Source: Streptomyces sp. HNM0574 (GTDB lineage: Bacteria; Actinomycetota; Actinomycetes; Streptomycetales; Streptomycetaceae). From it: a stretch of DNA of 64,000 nucleotides. The translations under genes were made by a program, and so were the position numbers. Location: contig NZ_JAASAH010000004.1 in NCBI RefSeq assembly GCF_012726235.1, positions 1 to 64,000 on the forward strand, in the 5' to 3' direction. This document shows, in pieces, positions 17,370 to 25,345 of the stretch (position 1 is its first letter; each line of letters starts with the position of its first letter). Below the pieces are notes generated by a model. The model was not told the origin of the DNA. It made no database searches and saw nothing but the letters and a program-made list of their open reading frames with translations.

Positions 17370-18131
17370 ATGGATCTTGGGCTGAAAGACCGTGTCTATG
17401 TCATCACCGGCGCCACCCGCGGGCTCGGCTTCGCCGTCGCCCAGCAGCTCGTCGCCGAGGGCGCCCGGGTGGTCGTCTCCGGACGCACCGACGAGGGCGC
17501 GCTGGGGGCCGCCGAGCGGCTCGGCGCGGAGTCGGCCGTCGGCGTCGCCGCCGACAACTCCGACCCGGACGCCGCCACCCGCCTCATCGAGACGGCCCGT
17601 TCGCGCTTCGGACGCTTCGACGGCGTGCTGATCAGCGTCGGCGGTCCGCCCGCCGGGGTGCCCGCCGAGCAGATCACCGACGAGCAGTGGCAGTCCTCGT
17701 TCAACACCGTCTTCCTCGGCGCGGTGCGGCTCGCGCGGGCCGCCGCCGGTGAGCTGGAGGCGGGCGGCGTGATCGGGATGATCCTCTCCAGCTCCGTGTA
17801 CGAGCCGCTGCCCGGCCTCACCATCTCCAACGGGCTCCGCCCCGGCCTCGCGGGCTTCGCCAAGACCCTCGCGGACGAGGTGGGCCCGCGCGGCATCCGC
17901 GTCCTCGGCCTGCTGCCGGGACGCATCGGCACCGAGCGCCTCCAGTACCTCGACTCGCTCTCCGGCGACGGGGACGCGACGCGCTCGCACAACGAGACGA
18001 CGATCCCGCTGCGCCGCTACGGCACCCCGGAGGAGTTCGGCAGGACGGCCGCCTTCGTGCTCTCCCCCGCCGCCTCGTACCTCACGGGCGTGATGCTCCC
18101 GGTCGACGGCGGCGCCCGCCACGGCTTCTGA
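17370..18131 (+). CDS. SDR-family oxidoreductase with atypical catalytic motif
   Basis: A 253-residue SDR fold protein: TGATRGLG cofactor loop at residues 13-20 and a VDGG C-terminal motif. The region that normally holds Ser and YxxxK reads SSSVYEPLPGLTISNGLRPG, so the usual Tyr and Lys positions are occupied by Ser and Arg. This variant occurs in a recognisable branch of FabG-like SDRs, so the protein may still be an enzyme, but a standard 3-oxoacyl reductase role should not be assumed. It is convergent with the AmaP cluster. Confidence 0.85.
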   Translation: MDLGLKDRVYVITGATRGLGFAVAQQLVAEGARVVVSGRTDEGALGAAERLGAESAVGVAADNSDPDAATRLIETARSRFGRFDGVLISVGGPPAGVPAEQITDEQWQSSFNTVFLGAVRLARAAAGELEAGGVIGMILSSSVYEPLPGLTISNGLRPGLAGFAKTLADEVGPRGIRVLGLLPGRIGTERLQYLDSLSGDGDATRSHNETTIPLRRYGTPEEFGRTAAFVLSPAASYLTGVMLPVDGGARHGF

Positions 18132-18141
18132 CGGCACACCC

Positions 18142-18172
18142 GCGGCGGGGAGGCTCCCGGCCTCCCCGCCGC
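18142..18172. terminator. Bidirectional terminator between SDR gene and AmaP gene
   Basis: Perfect 13-base arms (18142-18154 and 18160-18172) with a five-base loop. The right arm touches the amaP-type stop codon. Confidence 0.85.
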
Positions 18173-18768
18173 TAGCTCACGCGTTCCGCGCGGTGCCGGA
18201 CGCCGCGCATCCTGACCTCGGCGGGGAACCGTTCGAGACCGGCCGAGGTACGCGCGTGCTCCAGCGTCTCGGTGCGCAACCGCCGTACGGCGGGCCCGGG
18301 TTCGGCCTGCGGCGCGAGCGCCAGCCGGATCCGCGCACCGGGCCGGGTACGCCGGCCGACGAGCCGCACCCGGGCCGTGTCCACTCCGGGCAGGGCCTCG
18401 GCCTCGGCGGCGAGGGCCTCCTCCAGGGCCCGGCCGCGCAGCACGGCGCCCTCGCCGTCGCCGCTGTCGACCAGCACCTCGTTCAGCCTCCGCCGCCGCA
18501 GCTGCGCGAACAGCCACCACAGCGCGAGCAGGACCAGCACGGCGAGCGCGGCGATGACGACGGGCCACCACCAGCCCTCGTCCCGCCACCGCGTGCGGTC
18601 CGCGTCGGAGAGCACCACGTCGCCGGGCTCGGACCAGTACCAGCCCGTCATCCAGCTCAGGTTCCAGCGCGCGGGCAGGTCGAATCCGCCCGCGAGCAGC
18701 AGGAGTCCCGCCGCGACCAGCACGGCGCCGGTCAGTCCCAGCAGCACCCGGTTCACCGTCCGCCGCAT
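18172..18768 (-). CDS. amaP: Alkaline shock response membrane anchor protein
   Basis: A 198-residue protein with two transmembrane helices (about 8-28 and 70-90) separated by a Trp-rich loop, then a basic stretch (QLRRRRLNE) and an Asp23-like cytoplasmic domain. This matches AmaP, which in Staphylococcus tethers Asp23 to the membrane. The start at 18768 (or GTG 18771) has GAGGAGG upstream. It is the last gene of the five-gene unit and its role as anchor for the two Asp23 proteins is inferred from the family. Confidence 0.85.
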   Translation of the reverse strand: MRRTVNRVLLGLTGAVLVAAGLLLLAGGFDLPARWNLSWMTGWYWSEPGDVVLSDADRTRWRDEGWWWPVVIAALAVLVLLALWWLFAQLRRRRLNEVLVDSGDGEGAVLRGRALEEALAAEAEALPGVDTARVRLVGRRTRPGARIRLALAPQAEPGPAVRRLRTETLEHARTSAGLERFPAEVRMRGVRHRAERVS

Positions 18769-18793
18769 CACGCCCGCCTCCTCTCGTCCCGCG

Positions 18794-19465
18794 TCACCGT
18801 TTCTTCGGCCGCCGCACGTGCACGGACAGGCCCAGCCGCCGGGCCAGCCCGAGCGAGCGGATGCCGTTCTGGAGCGCGGCGTCCAGGTCGGCGCGTACCG
18901 CGTCCAGGTCGCGGAAGTGCGCCTGCGCGCGCGCCCGTACCTTGCGCCGTCCGACGTCGACGCGGACCGACTGCACGCCGGACACCTCCTGGGCCCGGTC
19001 CCGCAGGATGAGCGCGGCGGCGTCCCGGTCCAGCCCCGCGCGGACCACTCCCCCGCTGTCGCCGCGCAGCGGCAGCAGGCGGCGGGTGCCGGGGGTGAGC
19101 GCCAGGACCAGCAGCCAGAGCCCGAGGACGACGGCCACCGCGCCGGCCGCCAGCACCCACGCGCTGTCCAGCGAGGTCGCGGCCAGCTTGTCGGCGATGG
19201 CCTTGCGCCAGGCCATCGCCTGCCGTCCGGCGCGGACGGACGCGACGTCGTACAGCAGCAGCCCGGAGGCGCCGAGCAGGACGAGGGCCAGGATCGCGGC
19301 GGGCACCCGGCGGGCGGACCAGAAGCGTCCGGCGCCGCGGCCCCCGCCGTGGTCGTCCGCCTCGAACGCGCCGGCCGAGCGGGTCTGTTCGAACCCGCCG
19401 TCGTCTTCGCCGCCCGCGCCCGGACCCTTCTCCAGCGTGGGCGGGCTGGTGTGCTCCTCGCTCAA
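18794..19465 (-). CDS. DUF6286 membrane protein, Asp23-cluster component
   Basis: A 223-residue protein: acidic, Gly-rich N-terminal 45 residues, two transmembrane helices (about 55-75 and 100-122), and a C-terminal domain with Asp23-like features (DAAALILRDRAQEVSGVQSVRVDVGRRKVR). It fits DUF6286 and looks like a relative of AmaP. The start is TTG 19465, with GGGAGGG six bases upstream and a TTGA overlap with the preceding asp23 stop codon, so translation is coupled. Function is inferred only from the cluster. Confidence 0.82.
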   Translation of the reverse strand: MSEEHTSPPTLEKGPGAGGEDDGGFEQTRSAGAFEADDHGGGRGAGRFWSARRVPAAILALVLLGASGLLLYDVASVRAGRQAMAWRKAIADKLAATSLDSAWVLAAGAVAVVLGLWLLVLALTPGTRRLLPLRGDSGGVVRAGLDRDAAALILRDRAQEVSGVQSVRVDVGRRKVRARAQAHFRDLDAVRADLDAALQNGIRSLGLARRLGLSVHVRRPKKR

Positions 19466-19836
19466 CGGACCCTCCCCGAGCTGCCGTTGAGGTGTCCGGT
19501 GTGCAGGCGTTCCACGTCCACGCCGACGTCCGGCACCTCCATGCCGACCAGTTCCCTGACCCGCGCGGCGACGTGGCGCCGCACCGCGCCGCACTGCGCG
19601 CCGATGTCCGAGGGGTAGCCGAGCTCCACCGACACCCGTACCCGCGCGGTCAGTTCACGGACCGCGACGGTGGCGCCGGGCGCCGAACGGGCCGAGCGGC
19701 CGCCGGGCGGGAGCGTGTGCGCCTCGGGGCCCGCGCGCAGCGCCTCGCGCGCGGCCTCCGCCGCGACCTTGGCCACCACCCGGTCCGCGATGCGCGTGGC
19801 ACCGCGTTCGGCGGCGGGCACCTCCGCTTCCGTCAC
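19462..19836 (-). CDS. Asp23/Gls24 family envelope stress protein (first copy)
   Basis: A 124-residue cytoplasmic protein of the Asp23/Gls24 family. IADRVVAKVAAEAAREAL begins the domain and VRVSVELGYPSDIGAQCGAVRRHVAARVRELVGMEVPDVGVDVERL is the conserved beta-alpha-beta core, cited here only by its key positions Gly-Tyr-Pro and Val-x-Asp-Val. The start is GTG 19836 with AGGTGA upstream, four bases after the small membrane gene. Asp23 proteins form filament-like layers at the membrane in staphylococci. Confidence 0.84.
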   Translation of the reverse strand: MTEAEVPAAERGATRIADRVVAKVAAEAAREALRAGPEAHTLPPGGRSARSAPGATVAVRELTARVRVSVELGYPSDIGAQCGAVRRHVAARVRELVGMEVPDVGVDVERLHTGHLNGSSGRVR

Positions 19837-19840
19837 CCGG

Positions 19841-20026
19841 TCACCTGCGCCGGCTGTCACGGCCCCGGAGGAAGTCCCCCGGCTCCAGGTCGCCGTCGAG
19901 GAAGCGGCCCGCCACGAAGCCGACGGCTCCCAGCGCGGCCACCAGCAGGAAGGCGCCGAAGCCGCCGAAGTATCCGGCGAAGCCCAGCGCCATTCCGGCA
20001 ATCATGCCGATCACGGCCATGCTCAT
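19841..20026 (-). CDS. Small membrane protein of the Asp23 cluster
   Basis: A 61-residue protein with two closely spaced hydrophobic, glycine-rich helices (MAVIGMIAGMALGFAGYFGGFGAF and LLVAALGAVGFVAGRFL, separated by position about 25) and a charged tail LDGDLEPGDFLRGRDSRRR. Small proteins of this kind (DUF2273-like) sit between asp23 and amaP genes in many Gram-positive bacteria. The start at 20026 has AAGGAG upstream. Membrane location is clear, function is not. Confidence 0.8.
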   Translation of the reverse strand: MSMAVIGMIAGMALGFAGYFGGFGAFLLVAALGAVGFVAGRFLDGDLEPGDFLRGRDSRRR

Positions 20027-20062
20027 CGTGCGCTCCTTCGCTCCACGTCCCCCTGCCGCCCG

Positions 20063-20530
20063 CTACCGCAGGCGGGGCCGGTCCCCCTCGTCCTCCTCGT
20101 CCTCCTCATCGGGCAGCTTGACGTCGCTGACCGCGATGTTGACCTCGACGACCTCAAGTCCCGTCATCCGCTCCACGGCGGAGACGACGTTCTCCCGCAC
20201 CGCGCGCGCCACCTTGTCGATAGCGACCCCGTACTCGACGACGATCTCCAGGTCGAGCGCGGTCTGCACCTCCCCCACCTCGGCCTTGACGCCGCGGGAG
20301 ACGGACCTGCTGCCGCCGGGCACCCGGTCCCGTACGGCGCCGAGGGTGCGGGCCATCCCGCTGCCCATCGCGTGCACGCCGGAGACCTCACGGGCCGCGA
20401 TGCCCGCGATCTTCTCGACCACCCCGTCGGCGATGGTGGTGCGGCCGCGGCTCCCGGGTGCGCCCTCGGGCGCGGCCCTTCCGCCGGGCGGGACGGACGG
20501 GGGTGTGCTGCCGGCCGTGGTCTCGGACAT
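20063..20530 (-). CDS. Asp23/Gls24 family envelope stress protein (second copy)
   Basis: A 155-residue Asp23/Gls24 protein and first gene of the unit. After a Pro/Gly-rich 28-residue leader comes TTIADGVVEKIAGIAAREV, then the conserved LEIVVEYG core and VNIAVSDVKLPDEEDEEDE at the acidic C-terminus. It is longer and closer to classical Asp23 than the other copy. The start at 20530 has AAAGGGG upstream, and a 16-base perfect palindrome lies 20 bases before it. Confidence 0.9.
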   Translation of the reverse strand: MSETTAGSTPPSVPPGGRAAPEGAPGSRGRTTIADGVVEKIAGIAAREVSGVHAMGSGMARTLGAVRDRVPGGSRSVSRGVKAEVGEVQTALDLEIVVEYGVAIDKVARAVRENVVSAVERMTGLEVVEVNIAVSDVKLPDEEDEEDEGDRPRLR

Positions 20531-20550
20531 CGCCTGAACCCCTTTCACGG

Positions 20551-20566
20551 GACACACCGGTGTGTC
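20551..20566. promoter_or_regulatory. Perfect 16-base palindrome upstream of the Asp23 cluster
   Basis: GACACACCGGTGTGTC has no spacer and sits between the asp23 start (20530) and the divergent gene at 20727, an operator-like position. No regulator is encoded next to it. Confidence 0.55.
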
Positions 20567-20726
20567 GCACCGGCCCGCTGTCCACACTAAGCGTGCCGCC
20601 GTGGACGCGCTGCGCACATGGGCATCCGAGCGAGTGCCTCCCCGCCCCGGCGCGCCCGATGCGCGAAGCTGCCTGCACGTGCGCACCGGCACGACCCGCT
20701 GGACGACCGGACGAGGAGGCAGTCCC

Positions 20727-21458
20727 ATGACGGCCGAGGCACTGGCACGAACGGTCCGCCGCCAACTGCGCCTGGGGCGGCTGCTGCCGCTGGGCGAGGC
20801 CCGCGACGGGGCCTGGATCACCGAATACGCCGCCGTCGCCGTCCTCCGCGCGGCGCTCGCCCCCGCCGCCTCCGGCGCGGCCCGCCTGGACGGCCTCCGC
20901 GTCCTCCCCGAGAACGACGACGTACCGGACGCGGTGGTGCCGGGGCCTCCGTCGGCGCTGCCGCACGGCCCGCTGCGGATCGAGGCCGGGTTCGCGGCGC
21001 TCGCGGGCCGGCCGCTGCCGGCGCTCGCCGAACAGCTACGCGCCGCCCTGCTGGCGGCCGCCGACACCCGCCTCGGCCTGCCCGTCCGCACGGCCGACCT
21101 GCACGTCACCGCCCTCCTCGACACCCCGCCCGGGCCCGCTTCCCCCGAGGCCCCGGACTCCCCCGAGGAGGACGCCCCCGAGGACGCGGCGGGCCCGCTG
21201 CTCCGTGCCGTACGGGCCGTGCCCGGGGTGACGCGGGTGGCACCGGTGCTGGGCGGGCCCCTCTCCGGCGACGGCGTGCACGTCCGGGAGGGCGGCGAGG
21301 GCGTCCTGGTGCAGTGCGCGGTGTCCGCCTCGCGGCGCGCCCTGGACGTCGCCCGCGCGGTGCGCGAAGCGGCCGGGGCGGCGCACCCCGGAGGCGGCCC
21401 CGTCGCCGTGCTGGTCACCGCCTGCGACGACGAAGGCGCCCGGCCCGCGGGGAGCTGA
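20727..21458 (+). CDS. Asp23-cluster-linked protein, degenerate Asp23-like repeats
   Basis: A 243-residue Ala-rich protein that begins behind a strong GAGGAGG site and diverges from the Asp23 cluster. Two segments resemble the Asp23 pattern: residues about 15-125 (ITEYAAVAVLRAAL... VRTADLHVTALLD) and about 155-235 (LLRAVRAVPGVTRVAPVLGG, VLVQCAVSASRRALDVARAVREA), joined by an acidic Pro/Glu linker (130-155). Streptomyces homologues are sometimes labelled nucleopolyhedrovirus P10 family, which carries no functional information. I infer a regulator or partner of the envelope-stress cluster. Confidence 0.75.
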   Translation: MTAEALARTVRRQLRLGRLLPLGEARDGAWITEYAAVAVLRAALAPAASGAARLDGLRVLPENDDVPDAVVPGPPSALPHGPLRIEAGFAALAGRPLPALAEQLRAALLAAADTRLGLPVRTADLHVTALLDTPPGPASPEAPDSPEEDAPEDAAGPLLRAVRAVPGVTRVAPVLGGPLSGDGVHVREGGEGVLVQCAVSASRRALDVARAVREAAGAAHPGGGPVAVLVTACDDEGARPAGS

Positions 21459-21500
21459 ACTCCCGCGCGCGCCGGGCGCCTTGCGTCCCGTGGACGGCCG

Positions 21501-22280
21501 TCAGTCGCCGAGGCCCGCGAGGTCGCGGAGGCGCCTGCCCTGGGCCGCGCGCTCGGCCGCGCGCTGCTCCTCGTAGGTGCGCGCCGTCGCGTCACGCAGC
21601 AGGGCCTTGGTCTCGACGACGGCGTCCCGCGGCGGCGCGAGCAGGGCCGCGGTCAAGTCCGCGACGGCGCCGTCGAGTTCGGCACCGGGGACCACGATGT
21701 TGGCGAGCCCGGAGCGTTCGGCCTCCTCGGCGCGGACGAACCGGCCGGTGGCGCAGATCTCCAGGGCGCGCGCGTAGCCGACCAGGCCGACCAGCGGATG
21801 GGTGCCGGTGAGGTCGGGCACCAGCCCGAGGCTCGTCTCCCGCATGGCGAACTGGACGTCGTCGGCGCAGACCCGCAGATCGCAGGCGAGCGCGAGCTGG
21901 AAGCCGGCGCCGATGGCGTGACCCTGCACCGCGGCGATGCTGATCAGGTCGTTCCGCCGCCACCAGGTGAACGCCTCCTGGTACTCGGCGATGACGGTGT
22001 CCAGGGTGTCCGCCGGGCCGCGGCCCAGCTCCAGGAACGAGGTCTCGCCCTCGAAGCCCTCGGGGGTGAACGCCTGCCGGTCCAGCCCGGCGGAGAAGGA
22101 CTTGCCCTCGCCGCGCAGCACCACGACCCGCACGTCACCGGGGAGCGCGCGTCCCGCCTCGGCGAGGGTCCGCCACATGGCGGGCGTCTGGGCGTTCCGC
22201 TTCTCCGGTACGGAGAGGGTCACCGTGGCCACCGCGCCGTCCGTGGTGAGCCGTACGCCGTCCTGGTCGAGCAGGGTCAT
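21501..22280 (-). CDS. Enoyl-CoA hydratase/isomerase family protein
   Basis: A 259-residue crotonase-fold protein. SFSAGLDRQAF (about 62-72) and AAVQGHAIGAGFQLALACDLRV (about 110-130) hold the oxyanion-hole residues; the general-base glutamate region is METSLGLVPDLTG-like with one Glu at the expected place (RETSLGLVPD). It probably hydrates or isomerises acyl-CoA thioesters. The start at 22280 has GGAGGA upstream. A TTATAT element about 35 bases further upstream is a plausible -10 box next to the imperfect dyad GTTACTCTGCAGTTAAC. Confidence 0.88.
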   Translation of the reverse strand: MTLLDQDGVRLTTDGAVATVTLSVPEKRNAQTPAMWRTLAEAGRALPGDVRVVVLRGEGKSFSAGLDRQAFTPEGFEGETSFLELGRGPADTLDTVIAEYQEAFTWWRRNDLISIAAVQGHAIGAGFQLALACDLRVCADDVQFAMRETSLGLVPDLTGTHPLVGLVGYARALEICATGRFVRAEEAERSGLANIVVPGAELDGAVADLTAALLAPPRDAVVETKALLRDATARTYEEQRAAERAAQGRRLRDLAGLGD

Positions 22281-22359
22281 CGAACATCCTCCGGTGGTCA
22301 CTCCGCATATAAGTTAACTGCAGAGTAACCACCGTGGAGGATGCCCGGAAGTCCGGTCG

Positions 22360-22581
22360 TCAGCCGGACGCGGTCTTCTTTCCCCGGGTCGCTCCTCCGC
22401 GGCCGCGGAGGACCACGCCGGATTCGCTGAGCATCCGGTGGACGAATCCGTAGGAACGGCCCGTCTCTTCGGCCAGCGCCCGGATGCTCGCACCGGAGTC
22501 GTACTTCTTCTTGAGGTCTGCCGCGAGCTTCTCGCGCGCGGCGCCGGTCACCCGGCTGCCCTTCTTCAGAGTCTCGGCCAC
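22360..22581 (-). CDS. gbn: GATC-binding nucleoid-associated protein Gbn
   Basis: A 73-residue basic protein: VAETLKKGSRVTG at the N-terminus, a helix-turn-helix (SIRALAEETGRSYGFVHRML, residues about 32-51) and a basic Gly/Arg/Lys tail (RGRGGATRGKKT). Size and sequence agree with the small Streptomyces nucleoid protein known as Gbn (SCO1839 in S. coelicolor), which binds GATC-containing sites and influences development. The start is GTG 22581, with GAGGAGG at ideal spacing; longer in-frame starts lack a site. Confidence 0.88.
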   Translation of the reverse strand: MAETLKKGSRVTGAAREKLAADLKKKYDSGASIRALAEETGRSYGFVHRMLSESGVVLRGRGGATRGKKTASG

Positions 22582-22950
22582 CCGTGCCTCCTCATGGGAA
22601 GTGCGCTCTGTGACTCTCATGATCACCCCTCCTCCCGGTTCTGGCCACCCATTCGGCAAGGTCCGTCACTCAGCCGTCGGCGGCGGTCCACGGGCGCGCC
22701 CCGGCGGAAGGAATCATTCCGGGAGGCGCGCGGCGGGGCCGTCGCCGGGGCGCCGGGAGAAGAAGCAGGTCAGCCGCGCGTCCGTCGGCTTGGGTGCGGG
22801 AGGCGTGGACCACGGGGCGCGGTGTCCCGCGGCTGCCGTGCGGGCGCGCCGGTGTACCAGCCGTCCTCACTCAGATGAAGGATCAACGGTCGGCCGAATG
22901 ATCCAGAAGCGCGTGATCGGCTCCGCGCCGCACCGCCCCGCACGCACTCC
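22582..22950. other. Long intergenic region upstream of gbn
   Basis: About 370 bases without a credible gene. It contains the gbn promoter region and four GATC sites, near 22619, 22879, 22901 and 22914, that could be targets of Gbn itself. The right half is GC-rich and otherwise featureless up to the ABC-F terminator. Confidence 0.4.
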
Positions 22951-22980
22951 GGGCCCGTACGCGCGGCGGCGTACGGGCCC
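22951..22980 (-). terminator. Terminator of ABC-F gene
   Basis: Perfect 12-base arms GGGCCCGTACGC / GCGTACGGGCCC with a six-base loop, 26 bases beyond the stop codon. Confidence 0.85.
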
Positions 22981-23006
22981 GGTGCGGAAGCTCGGCGGCG
23001 CGCCGC

Positions 23007-24605
23007 TCAGGCGAGGGCGACCAGGTCCGCGTAGTCGTCGCCCCACAGGTCCTCGACGCCGTCCGGGAGCAGGATGATCCGCTCCGGGGAGAGCGCCTCG
23101 ACGGCGCCCTCGTCGTGCGTGACGAGGACGACGGCGCCGGTGAAGGTGTGCAGCGCGCCGAGGATCTCCTCGCGGCTGGCCGGGTCGAGGTTGTTCGTCG
23201 GCTCGTCGAGGAGCAGCACGTTCGCGGACGAGACGACGAGCGTGGCCAGGGCCAGCCGGGTCTTCTCGCCGCCGGAGAGGACACCGGCGGGCTTGTCCAC
23301 GTCGTCGCCCGAGAAGAGGAACGAGCCGAGGGTCTTGCGGATCTCGACCAGGTCCATGTCGGGCGCGGACGAGCGCATGTTCTCCAGGACCGTGCGGTCC
23401 GGGTCGAGGGTCTCGTGCTCCTGCGCGTAGTAGCCGAGCTTGAGGCCGTGGCCCTGGATGACCTTGCCGGTGTCCGGCTCCTCGACGCCGCCGAGCAGCC
23501 GCAGCAGCGTCGTCTTGCCCGCGCCGTTCAGGCCCAGGATGACCACGCGGGAGCCCTTGTCGATGGCGAGGTCGACACCGGTGAAGATCTCCAGCGAGCC
23601 GTAGGTCTTCGACAGGTCCTCGGCCATCAGCGGGGTCTTGCCGCAGGGCGCGGGCTCGGGGAAGCGGAGCTTGGCGACCTTGTCCGACTGGCGCTCGGCC
23701 TCCAGCCCCGACATCAGCTTCTCCGCGCGGCGGGCCATGTTCTTCGCCGCGACGGCCTTGGTCGCCTTGGCGCCCATCTTCGCGGCCTGCGCGGACAGCG
23801 CCGTCGCCTTCTTCTCGGCGTTGGCACGCTCGCGCCTGCGCCGCTTCTCGTCGTCCGCGCGCTGGGTCTGGTACTGCTTCCAGCCCATGTTGTAGACGTC
23901 GATCACCGAGCGGTTGGCGTCCAGGTAGAAGACCTTGTTGACGACCGTCTCGACCAGGTCGTTGTCGTGGGAGATCACGATCAGGCCGCCGCGGTAGGTG
24001 CGCAGGAAGTCGCGCAGCCAGACGATCGAGTCGGCGTCCAGGTGGTTCGTCGGCTCGTCGAGGAGCAGGGTGTCGGCATCGGAGAAGAGGATGCGGGCCA
24101 GCTCGACGCGGCGGCGCTGGCCGCCGGAGAGGGTGTGCAGCGGCTGGCCGAGGACGCGCTCGGGGAGCTTCAGGCTGGCCGCGATGGTGGCCGCCTCGGC
24201 CTCCGCCGCGTAACCGCCCTTGGTGAGGAACTCCGTCTCCAGGCGCTCGTACTTCTTCAGGGCCTTCTCGCGGGTGGCGCCCTGGCCGTTCGCGATGCGG
24301 TCCTCGTTCTCCCGCATCCTGCGGATCACGCTGTCGAGCCCGCGGGCCGAGAGGATGCGGTCGCGGGCGAGGACGTCGAGGTCGCCGGTGCGCGGGTCCT
24401 GGGGGAGATAGCCGACCTCACCGCTGCGGGTGATGGTGCCGCCGGTCGGAATGCCTTCTCCGGCAAGGCACTTGGTGAGGGTGGTCTTGCCCGCTCCGTT
24501 GCGGCCGATGAGGCCGACGCGGTCGCCCTGGGCGACGCGGAACGTGGCGGATTCGATCAGGGTGCGGGCGCCGACGCGCAGCTCAAGGCCGGTGGCGGTG
24601 ATCAC
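23007..24605 (-). CDS. ABC-F family ATPase (ribosome-associated)
   Basis: A 532-residue protein with two ABC ATPase domains and no membrane segments. Domain 1 has Walker A GRNGAGKTT and signature LSGGQ; domain 2 has GLNGAGKTT and LSGGE, both with LLLDEPTN Walker B regions. The interdomain linker (about 235-310) is Lys/Arg/Ala-rich and helical, as in ABC-F translation factors. It most likely acts on the ribosome (translation factor or antibiotic protection), not in transport. The start is GTG 24605 with GGAG upstream. A possible leader peptide lies 71 bases upstream. Confidence 0.92.
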   Translation of the reverse strand: MITATGLELRVGARTLIESATFRVAQGDRVGLIGRNGAGKTTLTKCLAGEGIPTGGTITRSGEVGYLPQDPRTGDLDVLARDRILSARGLDSVIRRMRENEDRIANGQGATREKALKKYERLETEFLTKGGYAAEAEAATIAASLKLPERVLGQPLHTLSGGQRRRVELARILFSDADTLLLDEPTNHLDADSIVWLRDFLRTYRGGLIVISHDNDLVETVVNKVFYLDANRSVIDVYNMGWKQYQTQRADDEKRRRRERANAEKKATALSAQAAKMGAKATKAVAAKNMARRAEKLMSGLEAERQSDKVAKLRFPEPAPCGKTPLMAEDLSKTYGSLEIFTGVDLAIDKGSRVVILGLNGAGKTTLLRLLGGVEEPDTGKVIQGHGLKLGYYAQEHETLDPDRTVLENMRSSAPDMDLVEIRKTLGSFLFSGDDVDKPAGVLSGGEKTRLALATLVVSSANVLLLDEPTNNLDPASREEILGALHTFTGAVVLVTHDEGAVEALSPERIILLPDGVEDLWGDDYADLVALA

Positions 24606-24676
24606 GGACTGACTCCAGGCAGGGGTGAGGACGGACGTACGGGGTGCGATGCGTCGGGTGTGCGGCCGTACGCCGC

Positions 24677-24700
24677 CTAATGAATGAGTGGAGCAGCCAT
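24677..24700 (-). CDS. Possible 7-codon leader peptide of ABC-F gene
   Basis: ATG GCT GCT CCA CTC ATT CAT TAG would encode MAAPLIH. A TAGACT hexamer ends about eight bases before the ATG, so the ABC-F message may begin at this ORF (leaderless). Between it and the ABC-F start, CGTACGG and CCGTACG can pair around a loop. Ribosome-stalling leaders are known for some antibiotic-protective ABC-F genes; here the coding status is conjecture. Confidence 0.35.
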   Translation of the reverse strand: MAAPLIH

Positions 24701-24875
24701 GACGCCAGTCTAACGGCGGAGCGCAAGTCGTTATTCCGGTGCCGTCCGGGCCGCCGGACCCTCCCGGACGCCCGCTCCGGGAGGGCATTGTCAGTGGCCG
24801 GTGCCACACTGCGAAGGAACCTCGGGGACGGCCGCGACGGCGGCCGCCGGCACCGAAAACGGAGAGGTGAGCGGG

Positions 24876-25289
24876 ATGGCAGACGGACCGACGGTGTTTC
24901 CGACGCTGCAGTACCGGGACGCGCGGGCCGCGATCGCCCAGCTGCGGGAAGCCTTCGGCTTCACCGAGGAGGCGGTCCACGAGGGAGCGGACGGCAGCGT
25001 CGCGCACGCCGAACTCTCCCACGGCAACGGCCTGGTGATGCTGGGTACGGCGGATCCCCGGGGCACGTTCGGCTCCGCCATGGCGGGCGCCGGGCCGACG
25101 TGCGTCTACGTCGCGGTGACGTCGGGCGCCTCCGGCATCGACGCGCACTGCGAGCGGGCCCGCGCGGCGGGCGTGGAGATCCTCATGGAACCGACGGACC
25201 AGGACTACGGATCCCGCGAGTACCTGGCCCGTGACCTGGAGGGCAACGTCTGGGCCTTCGGCACCTACCGGCCCACCCCGGGCGGCTGA
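24876..25289 (+). CDS. VOC-family (glyoxalase-like) protein
   Basis: A 137-residue protein with the vicinal-oxygen-chelate fold: FPTLQYRDARAAIAQLREAFGF at the start, AHAELSHGNG in the first half, and DLEGNVWAFGTYRP near the end, where the Glu is a typical metal-ligand position. Single-domain members act as glyoxalases, dioxygenases or antibiotic-binding proteins; the specific role is unknown. The start at 24876 has GGAGAGGTG upstream. Confidence 0.85.
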   Translation: MADGPTVFPTLQYRDARAAIAQLREAFGFTEEAVHEGADGSVAHAELSHGNGLVMLGTADPRGTFGSAMAGAGPTCVYVAVTSGASGIDAHCERARAAGVEILMEPTDQDYGSREYLARDLEGNVWAFGTYRPTPGG

Positions 25290-25309
25290 CGCACGGGGGA
25301 CGGACGTAC

Positions 25310-25341
25310 GCGGGCGGGCGGCCCCGGGGCCGCCCGCCCGC
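25310..25341. terminator. Bidirectional terminator
   Basis: Perfect 16-base arms meeting without a loop (25310-25325 / 25326-25341) between convergent VOC and hypothetical genes. Confidence 0.85.
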
Positions 25342-25345
25342 CGGG

